Source of the DNA: Metapseudomonas resinovorans DSM 21078
GTDB lineage: Bacteria > Pseudomonadota > Gammaproteobacteria > Pseudomonadales > Pseudomonadaceae
NCBI RefSeq assembly: GCF_000423545.1
Contig: NZ_AUIE01000001.1
Span: forward strand, 434,001-498,000
Length of the DNA stretch: 64,000 nt
Direction: 5' to 3'
The notes beneath the pieces were generated by a model. The model saw only the letters and a program-made list of their open reading frames with translations. It had not been told where the DNA came from and searched no databases. Below, piece by piece: positions 17,633-26,230 of the stretch (position 1 is the first letter of the stretch; each line of letters opens with the position of its first letter). Position numbers and translations under genes: made by a program.

Positions 17633-17699
17633 ACGGCGCACTCGGTTGCCGGAATATCCACGGCAACCGGCGATGCGCCAGTCTTTCGAGGAAGAAATC

Positions 17700-18353
17700 A
17701 TGCCCGGCATCCTTTCCCAGTCCTCCACCGGCCTCAACCTGGCATTCGCCGGATTGCTGGCAGGCTGCCTGCTGTTGGCGGGGTGCGCCGGATTTCGCTC
17801 GGGCGTGGAAAGTGTCGCCTACGTCGGTGAGCAGGAAGCCGACGAACAGGGGCGTCTCAGGCTGGACGATGCGACCCTTGCCCTGCGCCTGAACAACCAG
17901 ATCCAACAGAGCGACTTTCAGGTGATCCTGTTCGTGGTACCGGTGATGTACGACCCCATCGACAAGCCGCGCTACGACGAAAAGGACGGCATACGTCTGC
18001 TTTTCGAAATCCAGCCGGCGACCACCGATTTCCGCTTTCGGCCGGAGCACGTCGTGCTGACGGTCGACGGCCGTTCGCTGTCGCCGTCATCGGTTTCGCT
18101 GATCATGGTCCGCGATCCCGGGCAGTTCCCGCTGGAAGGACTCCAGGCGATCAACCAGTCGCCTACCGGCTTGGACTACCCGTTGCGGGTGCCGCAGCGC
18201 AGCTGGCAGTTCATTCTCAAGTTCGCCGGGCCGGTGCCCACACCTTCCAGCGATATCCGCCTGGACCTGTCCCGTGCCCTGGAGCGGCCCGCGAAGTCGC
18301 CTCTGCCGCCGATCCGCTTCCGCTCCCGGGCCTGGAAGCAGGGATACACCTGA
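17700..18353 (+). CDS. Predicted lipoprotein, function unknown
   Basis: A 217-residue protein; ATG 17700 is preceded by GAGGAAG. The N-terminus is a lipoprotein signal with two possible lipoboxes, LLAGC and LLLAGC, so it is probably acylated and anchored in the inner or outer membrane. The rest is a mixed beta-rich sequence with no motif I recognise. No transmembrane helix follows the signal. Confidence 0.7.
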   Translation: MPGILSQSSTGLNLAFAGLLAGCLLLAGCAGFRSGVESVAYVGEQEADEQGRLRLDDATLALRLNNQIQQSDFQVILFVVPVMYDPIDKPRYDEKDGIRLLFEIQPATTDFRFRPEHVVLTVDGRSLSPSSVSLIMVRDPGQFPLEGLQAINQSPTGLDYPLRVPQRSWQFILKFAGPVPTPSSDIRLDLSRALERPAKSPLPPIRFRSRAWKQGYT

Positions 18354-18441
18354 TTCTGCCCCGGCGCGCTGACCACTGGCCCTGCGCGCCGCGGTGAGGC
18401 GACTAGGCTGAATCCATTCATAGTTTCCGGAGATCCTCGCC

Positions 18442-18849
18442 ATGGCCGGTTCAACTGCCATTTCCTGCCTGCGTTACCGCGACGCGCCCGCCGCCATCGC
18501 CTGGCTTTGCCACACCTTCGGCTTCGTCGAGCACCTGGTAGTGCCCGAAAAAGATGGCAGCATCTCCCATGCCCAACTGAGCCTTGGCGACGGCATGATC
18601 ATGCTCGGTTCCGTGCGCGACACTGACTACGGCCGCCTGATGCGCCAGCCCGATGAGACCGGTGGGCTGGGCACCCAGAGCATTTATCTGGTGGTGGCTG
18701 ATGTCGATGGCGTGCATGCGCGCGCCGTGGCTGCCGGCGCCACCATCGTGTTGCCGCTGAAGGATGAGGACTACGGTGGACGAGGCTTCACCTGTCGCGA
18801 CCCGGAAGGCCACTTGTGGAGCATCGGTTCGTACGATCCCTGGGCTTGA
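18442..18849 (+). CDS. VOC-family (glyoxalase/bleomycin resistance-like) protein
   Basis: A 135-residue single-domain vicinal-oxygen-chelate protein. It starts at ATG 18442 with GGAGATCC ahead. The paired beta-alpha-beta-beta-beta modules run about 1-60 and 68-135. SHAQLSLGDGMIMLGS and FTCRDPEGHLWSIGSY are the two metal-edge strands; the DPEGH-x-W signature is typical. The subfamily YRDAPAAIAWL...FGF is usually annotated as glyoxalase or PhnB-like. The exact substrate is unknown. Confidence 0.8.
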   Translation: MAGSTAISCLRYRDAPAAIAWLCHTFGFVEHLVVPEKDGSISHAQLSLGDGMIMLGSVRDTDYGRLMRQPDETGGLGTQSIYLVVADVDGVHARAVAAGATIVLPLKDEDYGGRGFTCRDPEGHLWSIGSYDPWA

Positions 18850-18927
18850 GCCGCACGGGCCATTGCCGGATTATCCCGCCCCAGCTGCCGGCAATCCCGA
18901 CTGAACGGACTTTCCGAGGAATGAGCC

Positions 18928-19749
18928 ATGCAAAGCATCACCTTCCCAGACGGCACCCGGGTGCCCGCCATCGGCCAGGGCACCTGGCACATGGGCGAGA
19001 ACCGCAGTGAACGCGCGCGCGAGGTCGCGGCGCTGCGCCAGGGGCTGGAACTGGGGCTGAAACTGATCGATACCGCTGAGATGTATGCCGAAGGCGGCGC
19101 CGAGGAGGTGGTGGGCGAAGCCATCGCCGGCCGGCGGGAGCAGGTTTTCCTGGTCAGCAAGGTCTATCCCTGGAATGCCAGCCGCCGGGGCACGGCCCTG
19201 GCGTGCGAGCAAAGCCTCAAGCGCCTGGGCACCGACCACCTCGACCTCTACCTGCTGCACTGGCGTGGCGAGCACCCGCTGGAGGAAACGGTGGAAGCCT
19301 TCGAGCGTCTGCGCGAGCAGGGCAAGATCGCTCGCTGGGGTGTGTCCAACCTCGACCTCGACGACCTTCACGAATTGCCCGCTGGGTGCGCCGCCAACCA
19401 GGTGCTCTACAACCCCGAGGCACGCGGCATCGAGTTCGACCTGCTGCCTTTCCAGCAACAGCAGGGCATGCCGCTGATGGCCTACTGCCCGGTAGGGCAG
19501 GGCGGCAAGCTGCTGCGTAACACCAGCGTTCAGGAAATCGCTCGTCGCCATGACGCCAGCCCCGCCCAGGTCGTCCTGGCCTGGGCTTTGCGCCAACAGG
19601 GCGTGATGGTCATTCCCAAGGCAGTCGACCCGCTGCACCTCAAGCAGAACGCCGAGGCCCGCAGGCTCCAACTCAGCGACGACGACCTCGCCCTGATCGA
19701 CCACAGCTTCCCACCGCCGCGCCGCAAGCGCTCACTGGAAATGGTCTGA
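18928..19749 (+). CDS. Aldo/keto reductase
   Basis: A 273-residue NADPH-dependent TIM-barrel reductase. The catalytic tetrad is present: Asp and Tyr in KLIDTAEMYAEGGAEE, Lys in VFLVSKVYPWNA, and His in LDLYLLHWRGEHPLEE. RQQGVMVIPKAVDPLHLKQN near the C-terminus is the NADP-binding segment. It matches the bacterial YeaE/DkgA-like branch, which reduces methylglyoxal and related aldehydes. The start follows a GAGGAATGAGCC context. Confidence 0.88.
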   Translation: MQSITFPDGTRVPAIGQGTWHMGENRSERAREVAALRQGLELGLKLIDTAEMYAEGGAEEVVGEAIAGRREQVFLVSKVYPWNASRRGTALACEQSLKRLGTDHLDLYLLHWRGEHPLEETVEAFERLREQGKIARWGVSNLDLDDLHELPAGCAANQVLYNPEARGIEFDLLPFQQQQGMPLMAYCPVGQGGKLLRNTSVQEIARRHDASPAQVVLAWALRQQGVMVIPKAVDPLHLKQNAEARRLQLSDDDLALIDHSFPPPRRKRSLEMV

Positions 19750-19765
19750 GGCCTGGCTTCTTCAT

Positions 19766-19830
19766 GTGGGGGCGAATTTGCTCGCGAAAGATCGTGCTCG
19801 GGCTGTTCGCGAGCAAGCTCGCTCCTACAG
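19766..19830. repeat. Pseudomonas REP doublet
   Basis: GGGGGCGAATTTGCTCGCGAA is mirrored 17 bases later by TTCGCGAGCAAGCTCGCTCCT. This is the GAGCAAGCTCGCTCC core of Pseudomonas REP sequences in inverted pairs. It lies just after the aldo/keto reductase gene. Confidence 0.88.
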
Positions 19831-20076
19831 ACAATCCGACTTCATCCTGTACATCAGGCATTTCGATCCTCACAGGCAGCGCCGATGACTCATGACCACG
19901 CCCTAAGGACGTGGTTTCCCACGTTCAAATAAACTTGCTCCCACGGTTGGTCGCACATCCCCGCCCGCCACTCGACGGTGAATCCTGACTGATGGCAAGT
20001 TAATTCCTCATCCCAGATTCCTATTGTCCGACAGCTCTCATAGACTCTTGCCCACTTCTATCCAGGGATGGCCTTG
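19831..20076. promoter_or_regulatory. Leader region of the large adhesin locus
   Basis: No gene is seen here. It holds a small hairpin (CCACG/CGTGG at 19896-19914). At about 19993 the sequence TGGCAAGTTAATTCC resembles a sigma-54 promoter but has CC instead of the essential GC at -12, so I do not call it. It is AT-richer than its surroundings and is the likely promoter area for the genes from 20077. Confidence 0.35.
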
Positions 20077-20856
20077 ATGAAACGTACGTTGTGGACGCTG
20101 TTTGGGGTGATGGGGCTGGTCGCGGTTTCCTGGGCTGAGGAACCGCCCGCGCAGGACCCGTTGCTCGATTCGCCCGCCGCGGCCACCGCCACCGGAAGCG
20201 AAGCCCGTGGCGTGCTGCGTGCCCGCAACCAGGCCGTGCTGGCCAGCGAGCTGCCCGGGCGTATCGTCGAGATGCCTTACGCCGAAGGCCAGGCCTTCAA
20301 GAAAGGCGAGGTGCTGGTTCGCTTCGACTGCAGCGCCTACCAGGCCCAGCTGAATGCCGCCAACGCCGCTGTGCGTGCGGCGCGAGAAGAGCTGAAGAAC
20401 AAGCAGCAACTCGCCGCCCTCAATTCGGTTGGGCGCTTCGAGGTGGCCGTGGCCGAGGCGCGGCAGGCCCAGTCCCAGGCCGAGGCGCAGGTTTACCAGG
20501 TGCACGTGCAGCGCTGCCAGGTGAAGGCACCCTTCGACGGCCAGGTGGTGGCGCGCAAAGTGCAGCCCCACGAGAGCGTGGCCAGTGGCGCGCCGCTGTT
20601 GGAGGTTGTGGATAACCGCACCCTGGAAATCCACCTGCTGGTGCCCTCGCGCTGGCTGGACCGCCTCAAGCCCGACCAGTCCTTCGAGTTCACCCCCGAT
20701 GAAACCGGAAAGTCGCTGCAGGCTGTGGTCAAGCGGCTTGGGGCGCGTATCGACGAGGGCAGTCAGACGCTTTTGCTGATCGGTGGCCTGCCCGCTGATG
20801 CCGATGGTCTGCTGGCCGGTATGAGCGGCACCGCGCACTTCCCGGAGACGCCATGA
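20077..20856 (+). CDS. Periplasmic adaptor (RND/HlyD-type membrane fusion protein)
   Basis: About 259 residues. I choose ATG 20077 (MKRTLWTLFG), because the upstream ATG at 20068 has AGGG abutting it while the same AGGG fits 20077. It has an Sec-type signal ending near SWAEE. It then has lipoyl-like halves flanking a short alpha-hairpin: ARNQAVLASELPGRIVEMPY and VKAPFDGQVVARKVQPHESV, with about 90 heptad-rich residues between, followed by a beta-barrel segment. Adaptors of this type join an inner-membrane machine to a TolC-type channel. It is short, with no clear membrane-proximal domain. Its stop overlaps the next start (ATGA). Confidence 0.8.
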   Translation: MKRTLWTLFGVMGLVAVSWAEEPPAQDPLLDSPAAATATGSEARGVLRARNQAVLASELPGRIVEMPYAEGQAFKKGEVLVRFDCSAYQAQLNAANAAVRAAREELKNKQQLAALNSVGRFEVAVAEARQAQSQAEAQVYQVHVQRCQVKAPFDGQVVARKVQPHESVASGAPLLEVVDNRTLEIHLLVPSRWLDRLKPDQSFEFTPDETGKSLQAVVKRLGARIDEGSQTLLLIGGLPADADGLLAGMSGTAHFPETP

Positions 20857-22172
20857 ACGCGGCGGCCCCCAGTGCTGTCGAGCGTGTTTTTGCGCTCTTC
20901 CTCGGCCTGGAAAAACAGGCTCGCCAGGCGGCCAACACCGAGCAGCTGGGTTTCGCCATGGTCAACGACGGACAGACGCTGTTCGGTTTTCGCCATGCGG
21001 CACTGCTGATTGCCGGCAAGGTGCAGGCGTTGACTGGCATCAGCCTGGTGGAGCCCAACGCCCCCTTCGTGGCGTTTGTCGAGCGTGCCGCCGCGCAATT
21101 GCTGGGTCAGGGCCAGTTGAATGAAGTCCGCGCCGTCGATGCTGCGCTGCTGGACGAACAATCCCGAGCGGACTGGCAGTCGTTGTCTGCCGCCCAGGCC
21201 TGCTGGGTGCCCCTGAAAGATCGCCGTGGCGAGATGTTCGGCGGGCTCTGGTTGGCCCGCGAGCAACCGTTCAACGAGGCTGAACTGGCCCTGCTGGCCC
21301 AGCTCGGTGAAACCTATGCCCACGCCTGGCTGGCCTTGCAGCCGCGCAAGCCCTGGCGCCTGCGCTGGCCGAAGAAGAAGTTGCTGGCCATTGCCGGTGG
21401 CCTCTGCCTGCTGCTCCTGGTGCCAGTGCGTCAGTCTGTGCTGGCACCCGCCGAAGTGGTGCCCCTGGGCGGTCGCGTGGTGGCGGCCCCGCTGGACGGC
21501 GTGATTGCCGAGTTCCTGGTCAAGCCGAACCAGAGCGTGGCCGCCGGCGACCTGCTGGTGCGCTTCGACGCCACCAGCCTCAAGGCCCAGGCGGATGTCG
21601 CCGAGCGTACCTTGGGGGTGGCTGAGGCCGAGCTCAAGGCCAACACCCAACGCGCTTTTGCCGATGCCGAATCCAGCTCACGTATCGACCTGCTGGCCGC
21701 GCGGGTGGAACAGAAGCGTGCCGAGCGCGATTACGCCCGCCAACTGCTGGCCCGTAGTGAAGTGCGTGCCGAGCGTGCCGGTATTGCCGTGTTCGCCGAT
21801 GCAGAGCGCCTCACCGGAAAACCGGTACAGACCGGTGAGCGATTGATGCAGATCGCCGACCCGCGCCAGGCCGAACTGCGTATCGAGTTGCCCGTAGGGG
21901 ACGCCATCGCCCTGCAGCCCGGCGCCGAGGTGGCGCTGTTTCTCGACAGCGATCCGCTGAACCGCCACGGTGCGCGCCTGGAACGGGCGGCCTATGAAGC
22001 CCAGGCCACCGCCGCCGGGCAACTGGCCTACCGTCTGGACGCTGCCTTCCTGGAAACGCCGCCCCGCATCGGTCTGCGCGGCACCGCCAAGCTCTTCGGT
22101 GACCGCGCGCCGTTGGCGTATTACCTGCTGCGCCGGCCGCTCGCCGCACTGCGCCAGAGTCTGGGCTTCTGA
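20853..22172 (+). CDS. HlyD-like adaptor with cytoplasmic GAF-like domain
   Basis: A 439-residue protein. Residues 1-165 are soluble and look GAF-like (TLFGFRHAALLIAGKV...CWVPLKDRRGEMFGGLWLAR), a common sensor fold. A membrane helix lies at about 175-192 (LLAIAGGLCLLLLVPV). Then comes a periplasmic HlyD region: PLGGRVVAAPLDGVIAEFLV, an alpha-hairpin, and a barrel (RIELPVGDAIALQPGAEV). It combines a possible cytoplasmic sensor with an export adaptor, an unusual architecture. It starts and ends with overlapping codons (ATGA before, TGATG after), so translation is coupled with the adaptor and the M50 gene. Confidence 0.75.
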   Translation: MNAAAPSAVERVFALFLGLEKQARQAANTEQLGFAMVNDGQTLFGFRHAALLIAGKVQALTGISLVEPNAPFVAFVERAAAQLLGQGQLNEVRAVDAALLDEQSRADWQSLSAAQACWVPLKDRRGEMFGGLWLAREQPFNEAELALLAQLGETYAHAWLALQPRKPWRLRWPKKKLLAIAGGLCLLLLVPVRQSVLAPAEVVPLGGRVVAAPLDGVIAEFLVKPNQSVAAGDLLVRFDATSLKAQADVAERTLGVAEAELKANTQRAFADAESSSRIDLLAARVEQKRAERDYARQLLARSEVRAERAGIAVFADAERLTGKPVQTGERLMQIADPRQAELRIELPVGDAIALQPGAEVALFLDSDPLNRHGARLERAAYEAQATAAGQLAYRLDAAFLETPPRIGLRGTAKLFGDRAPLAYYLLRRPLAALRQSLGF

Positions 22173-24265
22173 TGCTGCCCGCACTGCGTCCCGACCTGCA
22201 GCTGTCACCGGCCGCGCCAGCGCTCGACGGTGCGCCCCAATGGACACTGGCCGACCCACTGAGCGGACGGTACTTCAAGCTCGGCGCCGCCGCCGTGCGC
22301 CTGCTGCGTCATTGGGCGCTGGGCGATCCGCAGCGGGTGCTGGAGGCCGCCAATACCGAACCCGGCCTGCCTCTGGGAAAGGAAGAGATCGAGGAGTTGC
22401 TGCGTTTCCTCGGCAACCACGATCTGATCACTGGCCTGGATGACGCGCAGCGGGCCAGCTACGCCGTGAAGGCCAAGTCTGTGCGCCAAAGCCCGTGGAA
22501 GAAGGTGCTGCACCAGTACCTGTTCTTCCGAATCCCGCTGTGGCGGCCCGACGCCTTCCTCAATCGCGCCTGGCCCGTACTTGAGCGCAACGGCCGCTGG
22601 TTGCTGCGTTGGGGCCTGCCGCTGGTGTTCGCCCTCGGCCTGTTCCTGGTGGCGCGGGACTGGCAGCGCTTTATCGCCACCTTCCCGCACCTGTTCAGCC
22701 TCGGCGGCGCCCTGGCTTTTGGTGTTGCCCTGACCTTCGCCAAGCTCTGTCACGAGTTCGGCCATGCCTTCATGGCCAAGCGTGCCGGCTGCCGGGTGCA
22801 AAGCATGGGGCTGGCCTTCATGGTGCTGCTGCCGATGTTCTACACCGACGTCAGCGACGCCTGGCGGGTCAATGACCGCCGCTCGCGGCTGCTGATCGGT
22901 GCCGGCGGCGTGCTCGCCGAGCTGGTGCTGGCCTTGCTCGCGCTGCTGGCCTGGTCGCTGCTGCCGGATGGGCCGGCGCGCACGTCGGCCTTCATGCTGG
23001 CCAGCGCCACCTGGATCACGACGGTGATCATCAACCTCAACCCGTTCATGCGCTTCGATGGCTATTTCCTGCTCAGCGACCTCTGGGGCGTGGAAAACCT
23101 CCAGGCGCGGGCCTTCGCCCTGTGCCGATGGCGCCTGCGCGAGACCTTGTTCGGTTACGGCGAGCCCATGCCCGAACCCTGGCAGCCGGCCATGGCGCGA
23201 CGCCTGATCGTCTGGGGCTACGGCTCCTGGCTGTGGCGCGCGGTGCTGTTCTTCGGGATCGCCCTGGCGGTCTACCACTTGTTCTTCAAGGTACTGGGCA
23301 TCTTCCTGATGCTGGTGGAACTGGTCTGGTTCATCGGCCTGCCGATCTGGCGCGAGCTGGGCGAATGGTGGCAACGCCGCGACCAGGCCGAACCTCGCAA
23401 GGTCGTGCTGATCGGGTTTGGGCTGGCGGTGCTGCTGGCATTGCTGGCGCTGCCCTGGCGCGCTTCGGTGGAGGTGCCGGCGTTGCTGGAAGCCTCCCGC
23501 GCTACCACCCTGCACGCACCAGTGGCCGCGCGGCTGAAGGCGCTGCATGTGAAGGATGGCCAGGCGGTGGAAGAGGGCGAGCTGTTGCTGGAACTGGAAT
23601 CCCCGGACCTGGACGCTCGGCAGTCCATCGTTCGTCGCGAGATAGAGATTCTCCAACTGCAGCTGCGTCGTCAGGCCGGGCGCAGCGAGACCGCCGCCGA
23701 TGCCGGCATTATCGAGCAGCAACTGGCCGAAGCCGTGGCTGAGTACCGTGGCCTGGCCGCCCAGCGAGAGCGCTTGCAACTGCGTGCGCCGCAGACCGGG
23801 GTGGTGCGCGACCTGCTGCGCGACCTGATCCCCGGCCGCTGGCTCAACCCCGGCGAACCCCTGGCGCGCGTGGTGGAGCCTGGCCTGCGCCTGCGCGGCT
23901 ACCTGGCCGAAGAAGAACTCTGGCGGGTGGAGCCCGGTGCCGAAGGGCGCTTCATCGCCGACGACCCTGCCCGCCCGGCTCTGCCGGTACGGCTGGACGA
24001 AGTGGATGCCACTGGCGTCGCCTATCTGGAGCTGGAGGCCCTGAGTTCCGATCACCACGGCCCCATTGCCGTGCGCCGCGACGCCCAGCAGCGCGCCGAG
24101 CCGGTACAGGCCCAGTACGGCGTGCGTCTGAGTCTGCTGGACGACGCCATCCACCCGGCCCAGCCCCTGCGTGGCGTGGTCGTGCTGGATGGCGAAGGGC
24201 AGTCGCTGCTGGGCGCCGCCTGGCGAAAACTGGCGGCGTTGGGCGTGAGGGAAAGCGGTTTTTGA
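22172..24265 (+). CDS. M50 site-2-type metallopeptidase fused to an HlyD domain
   Basis: A 697-residue polytopic protein. Residues 22-90 (LADPLSGRYFKLGAAAVRLL) resemble a PqqD-like winged helix, the fold used in RiPP systems to bind leader peptides. The zinc motif HEFGH is at 194-198 (His194, Glu195, His198), and the third ligand is Asp296 in NLNPFMRFDGYFLLSD. These are the M50 signatures. Several membrane helices surround them. After about residue 440 a periplasmic HlyD region follows: ATTLHAPVAARLKALHVKDG, a hairpin with Gln/Arg/Glu heptads, and LQLRAPQTGVVRDLL. It could cleave or handle a substrate in the membrane and pass it to an adaptor/TolC channel. The active site looks intact. Confidence 0.75.
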   Translation: MLPALRPDLQLSPAAPALDGAPQWTLADPLSGRYFKLGAAAVRLLRHWALGDPQRVLEAANTEPGLPLGKEEIEELLRFLGNHDLITGLDDAQRASYAVKAKSVRQSPWKKVLHQYLFFRIPLWRPDAFLNRAWPVLERNGRWLLRWGLPLVFALGLFLVARDWQRFIATFPHLFSLGGALAFGVALTFAKLCHEFGHAFMAKRAGCRVQSMGLAFMVLLPMFYTDVSDAWRVNDRRSRLLIGAGGVLAELVLALLALLAWSLLPDGPARTSAFMLASATWITTVIINLNPFMRFDGYFLLSDLWGVENLQARAFALCRWRLRETLFGYGEPMPEPWQPAMARRLIVWGYGSWLWRAVLFFGIALAVYHLFFKVLGIFLMLVELVWFIGLPIWRELGEWWQRRDQAEPRKVVLIGFGLAVLLALLALPWRASVEVPALLEASRATTLHAPVAARLKALHVKDGQAVEEGELLLELESPDLDARQSIVRREIEILQLQLRRQAGRSETAADAGIIEQQLAEAVAEYRGLAAQRERLQLRAPQTGVVRDLLRDLIPGRWLNPGEPLARVVEPGLRLRGYLAEEELWRVEPGAEGRFIADDPARPALPVRLDEVDATGVAYLELEALSSDHHGPIAVRRDAQQRAEPVQAQYGVRLSLLDDAIHPAQPLRGVVVLDGEGQSLLGAAWRKLAALGVRESGF

Positions 24266-24298
24266 GGCGCTCAGTCATCCATTGAGGAGCAAGGACGC

Positions 24299-25099
24299 AT
24301 GCCAACCCCAACATTGCCGGTCTGTTCGCGCCTGCTGTTTAGCGTGGAACTGGCGCCGCTGCTGCAGGCGCTGGCGCGGGTCGAGCCCGGTGCATGGCAA
24401 GGCCATTTCAATACGGGTTACTACGAGGGCGACTGGAGCGGCGTCGCCCTGATCACCCCCGAGGACGCGCCCCTTCCCCTGGCTCCCGGCCAGGGGGCGC
24501 CGAAGCGAAGCACTTGGTGGCAGGGGGAGGCGGCCTGGAATGATCTGCTCGGCGCCTTCCGCACCCGCGTGCGCAGTGCGCGCCTGCTGCGCCTGGGGCC
24601 GGGCTCGCGCATCCATGAGCACTGCGACCCGGACCTGGGGATGCCCGGCAGCGACCTGCGCCTGCATGTGCCGCTGCTGAGCCCGGCGGGCGTGGAGTTC
24701 CTCGTCGACGGCCTGCAGGTGCCCATGCAGCCGGGCGAATGCTGGTTCCTCGACCTCTCGCGCCCGCATCGGGTGGACAATCCAGGCCCCGGCGAGCGCA
24801 TTCACCTGGTGCTGGACTGCCAGCCCAATGACTGGCTGCTCGACGCCATCAAAGAGGGGTTGCCAGACACACCAGCGCTGCAGCTGGGGAGGGCGGGACA
24901 GGCTTTCGCGCAATTCCGTCGGAGCGTGGAGGGGGACGCCGCGCTTGCCCGGCAATTGCAGGGGCTGACCGATGTGCGCGAGTTCATCCGCGAAACGGTC
25001 GCGCTGGGGGCGGAGCAGGGGTTGGAGTTTTCTGAGGCGGAGGTCCGTGGTGCCATGCGCCAGGGCAAGCAGGCGTGGAGCGATCAATGGCGAGTGTGA
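24299..25099 (+). CDS. Aspartyl/asparaginyl beta-hydroxylase-like protein
   Basis: A 266-residue protein with the Asp/Asn hydroxylase cupin features: RLGPGSRIHEHCDPD (His-x-Asp-type iron ligand area), LRLHVPLLSPAGVEFLVDG, and LDLSRPHRVDNPGPGERIHLVLD (second His and Arg for 2-oxoglutarate). Such enzymes hydroxylate Asp or Asn side chains with O2 and 2-oxoglutarate. It is encoded just after the export genes and ends 13 bases into the next start, suggesting it modifies a protein or peptide handled by the locus. That role is inference. Confidence 0.65.
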   Translation: MPTPTLPVCSRLLFSVELAPLLQALARVEPGAWQGHFNTGYYEGDWSGVALITPEDAPLPLAPGQGAPKRSTWWQGEAAWNDLLGAFRTRVRSARLLRLGPGSRIHEHCDPDLGMPGSDLRLHVPLLSPAGVEFLVDGLQVPMQPGECWFLDLSRPHRVDNPGPGERIHLVLDCQPNDWLLDAIKEGLPDTPALQLGRAGQAFAQFRRSVEGDAALARQLQGLTDVREFIRETVALGAEQGLEFSEAEVRGAMRQGKQAWSDQWRV

Positions 25100-26094
25100 A
25101 CCCCAGCGAGGATTTCAGCGGTTGGCTGCCTATCCGAACCTGGCTTCAACAGGGCGAGTGGCGGGTCGATTGGTGCTGGCTGGGCGAACAGCGGCTCACT
25201 CGCCCATTCTTCCGCGACGACGTGGACCAGGCCCTGCGCCTGCCCTTCAACCAGGCGTTTCGGCGGGAGACCGGCATCCAGGCCTTGCTCGATTGGCAGG
25301 TGGCCAGCCCCGGCTTGGCGCCCAGTGCCTTCATCTTTCACGCATCGCGCTGCGGCTCCACCTTGCTGGCGCAGATGCTTGCCGGCCTGGAGCGCAATAT
25401 CGTGCTGTCCGAACCGCCACCCTTGGACAGCCTGCTGCGCGCGCACTTCCTCGACTCCACTGCCTCGCAGCATCAGCCCCGATGGCTCGGCGCCCTGCTG
25501 TCAGCCTATGGTCAGCGACGGCACGGCAACGAAGAGCGGCTGCTGATCAAACTGGACGCCTGGAATGTGTTCGAGGCGCCGCTGCTGCGCGCGCTCTATC
25601 CGGATGTGCCGCAACTATTCCTCTATCGCGACCCGCTGGAAATCGTCATCTCGCAACTGCGGCAGCCTGGCATGCACCGGGTGCCGGGCCTGCTGGGGCC
25701 GTCGGCCCTGGACTTCTCCCAGCAGGACGCCTCTGCCATGTCACCGCTGGAGTTCACCAGCCGCATGATCGGCCGCATCCTGGAGCAGGGGCTGGCGCTG
25801 TGTCGGCAGCAGGGCGGCGTGCCGGTGAACTACAGCGAACTGCCCGACGCGCTTTGGGGCCGCCTGGCGCCCTGGTTCGGTCGGACCGAAGCCGACGCAC
25901 CCGCGCTGCGAGATATCGCGGCCTTCGACGCGAAACAGCCGGCCATGTGGTTCACCGCCGACAGCCAGCGCAAGCGCGAGGAAGCCGATGATGGCGTAAG
26001 AGCGGCGGTGGGGCGCTGGGCGCGTAAGCCCTACGAAGAATTGGAAAAATTACGACATTTAGATCAGATACTTCATACGAGCATTACGGATTAG
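25087..26094 (+). CDS. Sulfotransferase-family protein
   Basis: A 335-residue protein; ATG 25087 has GGAG seven bases ahead, inside the 3' end of the hydroxylase gene. FIFHASRCGSTLLAQMLAGL is a clear P-loop for PAPS. LFLYRDPLEIVISQLRQPG is the 3'-phosphate-binding motif. No signal peptide is seen, so it is cytoplasmic. It overlaps the hydroxylase gene by 13 bases, so the two are probably co-produced and may act on the same substrate. Relatives are often annotated only as sulfotransferase-family; whether it moves sulfate is unproven. The ORF is followed by 136 AT-rich bases. Confidence 0.72.
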   Translation: MASVNPSEDFSGWLPIRTWLQQGEWRVDWCWLGEQRLTRPFFRDDVDQALRLPFNQAFRRETGIQALLDWQVASPGLAPSAFIFHASRCGSTLLAQMLAGLERNIVLSEPPPLDSLLRAHFLDSTASQHQPRWLGALLSAYGQRRHGNEERLLIKLDAWNVFEAPLLRALYPDVPQLFLYRDPLEIVISQLRQPGMHRVPGLLGPSALDFSQQDASAMSPLEFTSRMIGRILEQGLALCRQQGGVPVNYSELPDALWGRLAPWFGRTEADAPALRDIAAFDAKQPAMWFTADSQRKREEADDGVRAAVGRWARKPYEELEKLRHLDQILHTSITD

Positions 26095-26230
26095 TCACAT
26101 TGAATATTAACTAAATAGTGGATAGTGGCCTTTCGCTTCGGCTACTCTTCCGCCGTTGATGTCGCGTGATAGCAAAATAATAGGATGCCGACTTGCCCTG
26201 GCGGGGCTGTCAGCAAGGACGCGAAATACC

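Noticed and set aside
19993-20010. Sigma-54 promoter TGGCAAGTTAATTCC
   Set aside because: The -12 element has CC instead of the needed GC, so it is not called.
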